A DNA stretch of 23,230 bases from a virus, in IMG/VR virus record IMGVR_UViG_3300029448_000290, positions 1,828 through 25,057 of that record; one strand, 5' to 3'. Under the pieces are notes generated by a model. It was given only the letters and a program-made list of their open reading frames with translations. It did no database searches and had not been told where the DNA came from. How positions within the stretch are numbered: position 1 is the stretch's first letter; every line of letters starts with the position of its first letter. Made by a program: the position numbers and the translations under genes. Positions 12,924 through 19,225 of this stretch are shown here, one piece after another.

Positions 12924-13144
12924 CACTCACAAACTGTCTTACCTGCACAGTCTTTTGGAAAACAATGCATAGCCATCTGATAATGTTTATTATCATAGAC
13001 CGCTGACCATCGATCATCTTCCAACATCCAGTGACATTGTTTTTGACTCATCGGCTGTTGCAAGCTCATTTGACCAATATAGTGATCCGTCACTCCATCA
13101 TTTCCCCACATAGAAATCACCAAAATGTACTCTCTCAAGGCCAT
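12923..13144 (-). CDS. Small Cys-containing protein
   Basis: The 73-residue product begins MALREYILVISMWGNDGVTD. It has four Cys residues (C37, C61, C66 and C72), conserved-looking spacing 'QCHWML' and 'AMHCFPKDC', and few charged residues at the start (EYILVISMW), but no clear signal peptide. The Cys spacing suggests disulfides, and hence a periplasmic or virion location, or a metal site. The next gene upstream, 13144-13356, is a small protein with a signal-like N-terminus and two Cys. The two may be a pair of exported factors, perhaps for lysis or superinfection exclusion, which is inference. The ATG at 13144 directly abuts the upstream stop, and the gene's own stop overlaps the next ATG. 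Confidence 0.7.
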   Translation of the reverse strand: MALREYILVISMWGNDGVTDHYIGQMSLQQPMSQKQCHWMLEDDRWSAVYDNKHYQMAMHCFPKDCAGKTVCE

Positions 13145-13356
13145 TAGTATAACTCTTTGTCCGCACTCACCTTAACTGGTTTACAATATGCCGTTGCCTT
13201 ATGTTCTGAGGGAACTCCACTGTAATGTTGATAGTTCCCATATCTCTTTGTTACCTGTGATGCGAAAAAATTGCAATCCGTTACGGATCTGAAGTACATA
13301 TCTTGACTTTGCACTTTGCCGCCTAATACAACCACCAATAAAAACGCATGAATCAT
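13144..13356 (-). CDS. Small putative exported protein
   Basis: The 70-residue product starts MIHAFLLVVVLGGKVQSQDM. The hydrophobic segment at residues 3-12 followed by a polar S-Q boundary near residue 18 resembles a short Sec signal peptide, although no positively charged residue precedes it. Two Cys (C28 and C58) are placed to form a disulfide in a mature protein of about 52 residues. The gene is linked by ATGA to the EF-hand membrane protein upstream. I recall similar short secreted-looking proteins in marine phage membrane-protein blocks, with no established role. Confidence 0.7.
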   Translation of the reverse strand: MIHAFLLVVVLGGKVQSQDMYFRSVTDCNFFASQVTKRYGNYQHYSGVPSEHKATAYCKPVKVSADKELY

Positions 13357-13673
13357 TTCTTACTCATCCAGGCCGTTGTGCCCATGTAAGCTCCCACAAT
13401 ACCTGCGCCTGACAGAAATATCAAATCGGTGACAACTCCAAGCCCCTCCAGTTTTTCAGGAGAACACCATGGAGATGCCAAGAATACGGCGTAGAGACCC
13501 ATGAAGATCAACGTGTATCGAGCCATGCGAAGTTGAGCCACATTCTTGCGTAACTCTGTTTCCGTTTTCTTTATCTCTTTAACATGACTAAGTTCCGCGT
13601 CACTTACGATGCCGTCACCATCTTCATCATAGTCTGAATATACACTGTCTTTTTGTAACTTCTTCTGCGCCAT
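13353..13673 (-). CDS. Two-TM membrane protein with a canonical EF-hand
   Basis: The 106-residue protein begins MAQKKLQKDSVYSDYDEDGD. Residues 16-27 (DEDGDGIVSDAE) fit the EF-hand consensus exactly: D16, D18, D20, G21, I22, S24 and E27. A charged helix follows (about 28-50), then two membrane segments near residues 52-66 (YTLIFMGLYAVFLAS) and 82-97 (TDLIFLSGAGIVGAYMG). I recall proteins of this architecture, a 'Y..YDxDGDGxVSDxEL' loop followed by two helices, as recurring in marine phages, sometimes annotated as holin-like. Calcium could regulate it if the N-terminus faces the periplasm or if cytoplasmic calcium rises on membrane damage. Start ATG at 13673. Confidence 0.8.
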   Translation of the reverse strand: MAQKKLQKDSVYSDYDEDGDGIVSDAELSHVKEIKKTETELRKNVAQLRMARYTLIFMGLYAVFLASPWCSPEKLEGLGVVTDLIFLSGAGIVGAYMGTTAWMSKK

Positions 13674-13674
13674 T

Positions 13675-14160
13675 TTAACCTCTTACAATTGTCCATAACA
13701 TGCCGATTAAAAGAGAACCCATAACAATGATCACAGCCATAACTATTAAAAAGTTCTTTACGGCCTCCCACTGTTCTTTTTCTTTTCGTATTTGCTCTCT
13801 GCGTGCGTTAGCAGCGGCCTCCTTCGCAGCCTGTATGCGTCTAGCACGCTCATCTACGATCCCGCGCCATGTGCCGTGACCGAAACGTAAATCTACAAGA
13901 GTGGCTATCTCGCGCACTTTTTCCTGCGCCAGTTTAGCGTCAATGACTTCTCGTGCCACATTCTCCACACCAAATTGATCGGTTAGACTCTGACCAGACT
14001 TTTTGTTCCGAGCCTTTTGAGCCTCACCCTCACCGCGCAACAAATCATCTATCTGACCCGCCAACGAGCCGATATCCTTTGCCGTATTTACGTTTGATTT
14101 AATGAAATCTGTGGCTTGCTTAACTAACGCAAGTCCAGTCAAGACCTCTGCAACGACCAT
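13675..14160 (-). CDS. Tail-anchored membrane protein with a long helical region
   Basis: The 161-residue product begins MVVAEVLTGLALVKQATDFI, continues with a helical, charged region (residues about 20-130, including RARRIQAAKEAAANARREQI), and ends with a hydrophobic segment at about 137-157 (FLIVMAVIIVMGSLLIGMLW) followed by TIVRG. This is a tail-anchored arrangement with a cytoplasmic coil. I recall homologues directly after the portal gene in uncultured marine phages. A role in lysis or ejection is possible, but nothing decides it. It is the first gene after the portal, with a gap of 29 bases, and the first of the membrane or secreted block that runs to the holin-like gene. Confidence 0.75.
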   Translation of the reverse strand: MVVAEVLTGLALVKQATDFIKSNVNTAKDIGSLAGQIDDLLRGEGEAQKARNKKSGQSLTDQFGVENVAREVIDAKLAQEKVREIATLVDLRFGHGTWRGIVDERARRIQAAKEAAANARREQIRKEKEQWEAVKNFLIVMAVIIVMGSLLIGMLWTIVRG

Positions 14161-14189
14161 GCCTCATAACTCCAGTCCCGCTTATGCGG

Positions 14190-16664
14190 TTACTTGGAGC
14201 GCAATGCCAGGTCCCTCTGGGTCTGGATGCGCTCACGATTCACATCTGCCCTTTCTTCTGCGATCTCTTCTTGGAGTTCGATCCGTGCTGCGTCAGTCGT
14301 TGCTCTTTGCTGAACCTTCTGACGTTCAAGGTCTAATTCTGCGGCATCCTGTTGTGCCCTGCGCTGAGACTCAGCGGCCTTAATTGCAAGCTCCTGCTGT
14401 CTTATCTGTACGAGCGGATCTTGCTGTCCCTCTGGTGGTGCAAGCATCTGTATGATTTCCTGAGTGAACTGAGCCTCTAGTTTTGCAACCTCGGACTCTA
14501 TAACTTCCTCAGACATCGCAGATGCCGCCTGCATTTGTTGTTGTGCCATCATGGGATCCATCGCACCCATTTGTGCTGCTAACGCCGCTTGCTGTGCCTG
14601 CGCCTGCTGTTGTTGTACTTGTGCCATAACAGTCAAGCGTGCCTTCATAGATATATGATCCTGAAGATGCCCCATGAATGTAGCATAAATGTTGGGCGAT
14701 GTAGAGACCAAAGGCAGTTTCATAAATGTCACATGCGTCATAATGTGAGCGTCATGGTCTTGCTGTTGAAACGCTGTCAACAGTTCTCCTTGCATGCCTT
14801 TTGCGTTCTCGATGCTCGGACTCGTGGGTTGTGGCTCTTTCTTGGCAGGCAGTATCTGGTCAATGTTCTGAACCTCCAACGCCTGATACATGCGCTTGTA
14901 TGCCTCATGCAGATTATGGATGTTGGGGTTGGATTGCGCCAGTTGAAGCTGTGTTTGCGCCAATGTCACACGCTGCGCCATCGAAAAGATGTTCGGATCA
15001 GAAACAGGTATAACATCCACCCGTCCATCAAAGTCCTGCGCTTTCACCTCGGAAGGTGCTCCGGCTACCTCATACGGATATGTTGAAGGGAGATTTTCCG
15101 CGAAGATTCTGGCGAGGAGCCGGAACTCTGTTTTCTGTGCGTAATGTAAACGTTTATGAATAGCCGACATGACCTTCATACCACGTTCCAACAACGCTAC
15201 AGTTGTGCCTACGGGCATATCTCCGCTTTTGCTCTCTCCAATCTGCTGATCGGCTATAGAGACAAAACGGCGACCACCTTCAATAAGTGACGCTAATAGC
15301 TGTGCTAGGGTGCCTGAAGGCTCTTTAAACGGCAATGGAATGATTGAGTTACGGATGTCACCGCCAGGGGCATCAATGTCCCTGAACTCACCAGGTGCCA
15401 GCGGCTCGTCATCGTTTCGTATGCGTATGCCGCGTGCCTTAAATCCTGACGGCAGATTGGCAAGTGTGCCGGAATCTATAAGCTGACGTAATATACTGGT
15501 GGTTGCTCGACCCAAGCCACCAATCATATGTATCAGGCCGTAGCCATAAAAGCCCAGACCAGGTAGGAACTTGTAATGCACAAAATACTGCCGTTTGCGC
15601 TTTAAGGGGTCTTGCTGGTCGTAATTACGGGTTATGGACAGGATTTCACCAGATCCAACGTCTAACGTCACTATATATGGTAATTTGATGCCTGTGAACT
15701 CACCTTGCTGATCTACGTCCTCAAAACCCTCAAGATCCATCTCGATATGCATCTCAAGGATCGTGTGCACCTCATCCAGATAACCCTTACTGACACCATC
15801 TATCTCGTCTACCTTGTCACGAACTTTATCATCAGATTCCTGACTCGTGGATACCTCTACATCACGATAAATGCCTGCAACCTGCATTTTACGGACTTGA
15901 TTCTCATCCATACGCAATACATGCGTAATTCTTGAGGCTGTTGACAAATCTGTAGCAGAATACGGTACTACCAGATCTTCTGACGGTACAAACGCCGATA
16001 CAGCGCGGTTTCTGGTAGGATCAAAGTAAACCTTCTTAAAGGTAGAGCCTGACAGCGGTAAATAGAACAGCATCTGATCCGTATCAGGATCAAACTCCTC
16101 CATGACCTCAGTAACCTGATAGTTCATGAAGTTCTTGACTCTAGCTGCCTGTGATTCCTTTTCGGCGGTTCTTGCGCCTATGACCTGTGTTTTCACAGGA
16201 CCACCAGCAGGCAGAAGCTCTTTGTACGCTTGTGCTTGAAACTGTGTTACGGACTCGGCAATCAGCGGATGTGTTACGCCGGATGCGCCATCAAACGGTT
16301 GGCTGCGCTCCTGATACTTGATACCAAGAAGATCCAGACCCTTGGTGTATGCTTGATGCCAGTCCTCACGAGATTCCGTGTCTTCTTCGTACATCTCACG
16401 AAGTTCACTAGATATCTCGCCTAAAACAGCCTCATCTATGATTTCAGCCAAGTTAGCGTTGTGATCATACTGTTCTGTCTGTACTTCCACGCCCTCTGGC
16501 TCACCGCCCATCAATGCCTGAACGATGGCACTTCCGTCCGCACCCTGCATAACCTCTGCACCGCCAGCAAAGTCCTCGGCCTGTGGCACTTCTACCATCA
16601 TGCCCTCTACTGCTTCGATGCCGGAATCCGTCAAACTTCCTGTGGGTCGTGGAGGTAGTGCCAT
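14190..16664 (-). CDS. Portal protein
   Basis: The 824-residue product begins with a Gly/Glu-rich N-terminus. It has a core resembling podovirus-type portals: 'EDWHQAYTKGLDLLGIKYQE', 'QPFDGASGVTHPLIAESV' (about 122-139), 'GGPVKTQVIG', and later 'GFYGYGLIHMIGGLGRATTS' and 'IADQQIGESKSGDMPVGTTV'. It ends in a very Gln/Ala-rich helical region (for example QVQQQQAQAQQAALAAQMGA) and a charged coiled coil (ELDLERQKVQQRATTDAARI). Portals form the dodecameric ring through which DNA enters and leaves the head, and on which the terminase docks. The length fits podovirus-style portals with a C-terminal barrel. Position downstream of TerL, start at 16664 overlapping the previous stop (TAATG), and the domain pattern make this secure. 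Confidence 0.9.
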   Translation of the reverse strand: MALPPRPTGSLTDSGIEAVEGMMVEVPQAEDFAGGAEVMQGADGSAIVQALMGGEPEGVEVQTEQYDHNANLAEIIDEAVLGEISSELREMYEEDTESREDWHQAYTKGLDLLGIKYQERSQPFDGASGVTHPLIAESVTQFQAQAYKELLPAGGPVKTQVIGARTAEKESQAARVKNFMNYQVTEVMEEFDPDTDQMLFYLPLSGSTFKKVYFDPTRNRAVSAFVPSEDLVVPYSATDLSTASRITHVLRMDENQVRKMQVAGIYRDVEVSTSQESDDKVRDKVDEIDGVSKGYLDEVHTILEMHIEMDLEGFEDVDQQGEFTGIKLPYIVTLDVGSGEILSITRNYDQQDPLKRKRQYFVHYKFLPGLGFYGYGLIHMIGGLGRATTSILRQLIDSGTLANLPSGFKARGIRIRNDDEPLAPGEFRDIDAPGGDIRNSIIPLPFKEPSGTLAQLLASLIEGGRRFVSIADQQIGESKSGDMPVGTTVALLERGMKVMSAIHKRLHYAQKTEFRLLARIFAENLPSTYPYEVAGAPSEVKAQDFDGRVDVIPVSDPNIFSMAQRVTLAQTQLQLAQSNPNIHNLHEAYKRMYQALEVQNIDQILPAKKEPQPTSPSIENAKGMQGELLTAFQQQDHDAHIMTHVTFMKLPLVSTSPNIYATFMGHLQDHISMKARLTVMAQVQQQQAQAQQAALAAQMGAMDPMMAQQQMQAASAMSEEVIESEVAKLEAQFTQEIIQMLAPPEGQQDPLVQIRQQELAIKAAESQRRAQQDAAELDLERQKVQQRATTDAARIELQEEIAEERADVNRERIQTQRDLALRSK

Positions 16665-16942
16665 TAGAACGTTCCTTTGAAATTTTTAATAGAACCGCCT
16701 CTTTTAAAACCTATCTGTGAAGCGATTGACTCACCATCTTTTTCTTCTGAACCAGCACGACCAATGATTGTGCCGCCTGTAAGTCTGCCATTCTTATCTC
16801 TTTTGGCACCTCTTACAACGACCTTCCTGCCGCCAATTATTCTGGTGCTCAGATCATTGTTCGGAGCTTCCAACTCATCACGTTTAAGAGCGTCACCTAT
16901 GGACTCTATCAATGATGCTATGATGCCCTGTTCATCTGCCAT
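16664..16942 (-). CDS. Small protein with an FKGTF C-terminal tag
   Basis: The 92-residue product starts MADEQGIIASLIESIGDALK. It has a helical N-terminus and a beta-prone centre (TRIIGGRKVVVRGAKRDKNG...TIIGRAG). It ends IGFKRGGSIKNFKGTF, a degenerate version of the FRNGGKVSLGNFKGSF tag on the two genes upstream. The centre resembles a short basic beta hairpin. Start (TAATG at 16942) and end (TAATG at 16664) both overlap neighbours, so it is coupled to the portal gene. No family recognised. Its place between TerL and portal suggests a head or packaging role. Confidence 0.75.
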   Translation of the reverse strand: MADEQGIIASLIESIGDALKRDELEAPNNDLSTRIIGGRKVVVRGAKRDKNGRLTGGTIIGRAGSEEKDGESIASQIGFKRGGSIKNFKGTF

Positions 16943-17382
16943 TAGAAGCTACCTTTGAAATTGCCTAATGAAACCTTGCCGCCGTTACGAAAACCCTGTT
17001 CTTTCTTCACACGGGCAATCGCATCGTTCAAAGAACCGCCCTTGGCGTTCTTAACAACCTTCTTCTGATCTTTCTTGAGTTCAGCGATCTTTCGTTCAAG
17101 CTCTTCTATTGTGGCAGTCGTAAGATCAAACTTTTTAGTAGCCATCAGAAGCTTCCCTTTAAAATTACCTAATGAAACTCTACCACCATTTCGGAACTCA
17201 TAAAATAAACCTGGGCCATCTTCGCCAACCTTGAACACTTGAATATCGCCCGTGCTACGACCTTCTCTAAGATCCGCTTTATAGCCTAAACCTTTTAATC
17301 TTTTTTGTGTTTGTCGTGCGGTGCTTCTTTCTGTGGCATAGTCCGATAATGCATCCTGAACCGCTTGGCTATAGTCTGACAT
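16942..17382 (-). CDS. Tagged small protein, probably two genes fused by one extra base
   Basis: As sequenced this is a 146-residue frame starting with ATG at 17382 (a TTG at 17385 also exists) and coupled to the upstream stop by TGATG. It contains the tag twice: internally as EFRNGGRVSLGNFKGKLL, just before an in-frame MATKKFDL at 17145, and at the end as GFRNGGKVSLGNFKGSF. If one of two T residues at 17153-17154 is removed, the internal tag reads FKGSF followed by TGA overlapping the ATG at 17145, exactly like the other junctions. The first unit (MSDYSQAVQDALSDYATERS) is helical; the second (ATIEELERKIAELKKDQKK) is a short coiled coil. Either a real fusion or an indel error. Confidence 0.75.
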   Translation of the reverse strand: MSDYSQAVQDALSDYATERSTARQTQKRLKGLGYKADLREGRSTGDIQVFKVGEDGPGLFYEFRNGGRVSLGNFKGKLLMATKKFDLTTATIEELERKIAELKKDQKKVVKNAKGGSLNDAIARVKKEQGFRNGGKVSLGNFKGSF

Positions 17383-17759
17383 CAAAAGCTCCCCTTAAAC
17401 TCACCCAACGAAACCTTACCGCCATTGCGGAACTCACCAACAACGACCTTGTCACCTGGTTTGATCTTATCAGGATCTTTGATGCCGGAGGCTTTTGCCA
17501 TCTTTTTTACAACTTCTAGAGCCTCACGAGGGCTAAACCCTGCCTTACCTGTAGAAGATCGAATTGATGATCCACCGCTGTCTCCTAAAGCGATGTCATA
17601 CATCGTATCACCCTTAGAAACGGTATATATCTCTCTTCTAGGAGGATTGCTTTTAGACTGTCCCCTGTTCGGAAATTTGCCCTTTGCTCCATCACGGAGT
17701 TTTTGCAGGCTCTCTTGAGTCTTCCTGCGTCTCTCTAAATCTTTTTTACTGTCAGCCAT
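17382..17759 (-). CDS. LysM-like protein with FKGSF C-terminal tag
   Basis: The start is ATG at 17759, overlapping the TerL stop (TGATG); a TTG at 17762 is less likely. The 125-residue protein has a basic, polar N-terminus, then YTVSKGDTMYDIAL (residues about 45-58) and 'ASGIKDPDKIKPGDKVVV' near 91-108. These match the opening and closing parts of a LysM peptidoglycan-binding domain ('YTVxxGDTxxxIAx ... xNxIxxPDxIxPGQxLxI'). The region between is longer than usual, with a 'SSIRSSTGKAGFSPREALEV' insertion, and the protein ends EFRNGGKVSLGEFKGSF. It carries no catalytic domain, so it may anchor a virion component to the cell wall rather than digest it. No signal peptide is visible. Confidence 0.78.
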   Translation of the reverse strand: MADSKKDLERRRKTQESLQKLRDGAKGKFPNRGQSKSNPPRREIYTVSKGDTMYDIALGDSGGSSIRSSTGKAGFSPREALEVVKKMAKASGIKDPDKIKPGDKVVVGEFRNGGKVSLGEFKGSF

Positions 17760-19225
17760 CAATAATACTCCCGTTTTCTAGGATACCAGTCACTGTTATC
17801 GTTCTCACCTTCAAGTTCGATAAACCCACCCTGCCGGAAACGCATCAAAGCCATCGTCATGCTATCAACAAAGTCGTCATGCTCTCCATGCGGAAACGCA
17901 AGACATTCCTCGATAACTTCCTCCGAGAACTTCTGTTCCGGTGCCCACACCATCCCCGCCTCAAAGAGCGGTGCTACCGTGTGCATACGGGTGATCTTAT
18001 CACGACCCTTGCTCGGTGTATAGTTCATAACAGGAATGCCTGCCGCACGCATCTCGTCCGTCAGCGGTTGCCCTGAAGCCTTCGCTTCAATGATGACCAT
18101 ATCCGGTTCCCAATACTCATACTCCTCTCCAGCAACTGCTTTAAGCTCTGGAAAATTCCATCTACCGCGTCTCGCATCCATGAGAATAACATTGTCAGCC
18201 CCTGTCTCTTCATTAACAAATACCCCCCATGTCGTAATCGCAGAATAGTCTGCCGTCTCTTTCTTACTAAATGCCGTATCATACGCCTGTATTATGTAAT
18301 TTACAGTGGGTATTTCCTCCTTTTGCCACATGTTCCACCATTCTTTCTTGACAATCGCCCCCTCTTCGGCTGTCGGATTCTGCTGCCACTGTGCATTCCA
18401 CTTGGCTACAGGCAAGGATGCCTTGACCTTGACCAGCGAATCATGATCCCAGAACTCAGGCCATAGGGGTTTGTCTGATGGTAGTATGGCGGGGAACTCA
18501 ATAACCTCCCATTCGTCCGCTAAAGTGTCAGATCCCTGCATTTTGATGACCTGACCCGTCAAATCCTTCATTCCCCAGCGTGTCATAACGATAATTATGG
18601 CTCCACCAGGCTGTAAACGCTGTCTTGGACCGGAGGTATACCATTCAAAGGCGTTATCGAACGCCGTAGACGACAATGCGTCCTGTTCCGAGTGCGGATC
18701 GTCAATAATCAACAGATCTGCACCGCGTCCAGTCATTGCAGCACCCACTCCGGCAGCAAAATACTCGCCTCCAGCCGAAGTTCCCCACCTTCCGGCGGCT
18801 TTATCGTCCGCTTTTAGTCCCGTTTCGGGGAAAATGGTGTGATAATCGGGTGTATCGATCAAATCCCGCACTTTTCTGCCAAATCTAACCGCCAACTCCG
18901 TGTTATGGGTGGCCTGAATGATCTTGAGCTTCGGATTTCGCCCCAAAAACCACGCTGGCATCAAATATGAGGCAAATTCCGACTTGGAATGACGCGGTGG
19001 CATGTTCACAATCAGCCTTTTTAGCTTGCCTTGCGCCACTTGTTCCAGTTTTTCGGCAATAACGCGGTGATGACGGCCTTCTATGAACCCGTCATACACA
19101 TGATGCACGAATGGCATGAACTGATCGCGTGCTTTTTCGCGTATCGAGAGTCGAACCTGCTGGTTCTGAAGGGCATATATCTCCTTCAGAGCCTCTTCAG
19201 GTATCGTATCAAATCTGTCTACCAA
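17759..19225 (-). CDS. terL: Terminase large subunit
   Basis: The 488-residue product has both terminase domains. The ATPase part shows a Walker A-like NMPPRHSKS (residues 74-82), Walker B LLIIDDPHSE (171-180) with D175/D176, and a coupling motif MTRWGMKDL (214-222). The RNase H-like nuclease part contains 'QAYDTAF' with D316, IIEAKASG with E380 and 'HDDFVDSMTMAL' with D450, D451 and D454, all in expected order. TerL drives ATP-dependent DNA translocation into the prohead and cuts the concatemer. The first usable start is TTG at 19225, overlapping the previous stop region by 17 bases with an AGGGG-like sequence ahead. A small terminase subunit was not recognised; one of the two upstream genes could encode its equivalent. 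Confidence 0.93.
   Translation of the reverse strand: MVDRFDTIPEEALKEIYALQNQQVRLSIREKARDQFMPFVHHVYDGFIEGRHHRVIAEKLEQVAQGKLKRLIVNMPPRHSKSEFASYLMPAWFLGRNPKLKIIQATHNTELAVRFGRKVRDLIDTPDYHTIFPETGLKADDKAAGRWGTSAGGEYFAAGVGAAMTGRGADLLIIDDPHSEQDALSSTAFDNAFEWYTSGPRQRLQPGGAIIIVMTRWGMKDLTGQVIKMQGSDTLADEWEVIEFPAILPSDKPLWPEFWDHDSLVKVKASLPVAKWNAQWQQNPTAEEGAIVKKEWWNMWQKEEIPTVNYIIQAYDTAFSKKETADYSAITTWGVFVNEETGADNVILMDARRGRWNFPELKAVAGEEYEYWEPDMVIIEAKASGQPLTDEMRAAGIPVMNYTPSKGRDKITRMHTVAPLFEAGMVWAPEQKFSEEVIEECLAFPHGEHDDFVDSMTMALMRFRQGGFIELEGENDNSDWYPRKREYY

Larger units (their letters stand above)
16664..17430 (-). repeat. Repeated C-terminal tag and gene-junction sequence
   Basis: Four copies of a module lie at the ends of adjacent reading units, with the tag ends at about 17385, 17150, 16945 and 16667. 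The module encodes F(R/K)xGG(x)SxxxFKG(S/T)F followed directly by a stop codon overlapping the next ATG. The first three read FRNGG(K/R)VSLG(E/N)FKG, and the last is shorter, FKRGGSIKNFKGTF. At the DNA level the shared core is TTYAARGGNAGCTTCTRATG or close to it. The proteins in front of the tag are unrelated in sequence (LysM-like, helical, coiled coil, beta-prone), so only the tag is shared. Confidence 0.82.

Noticed and set aside
14589-15086. A 165-codon plus-strand frame opposite the portal gene
   Set aside because: It is antisense to a secure gene; its Leu/Cys/His-rich composition is that of the reverse complement of Gln/Ala-rich sequence.
17684-18076. A 130-codon plus-strand frame opposite the terL 3' end
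   Set aside because: It is antisense to terL and the LysM-like gene, has no ribosome binding site that I can see, and its composition is not protein-like.
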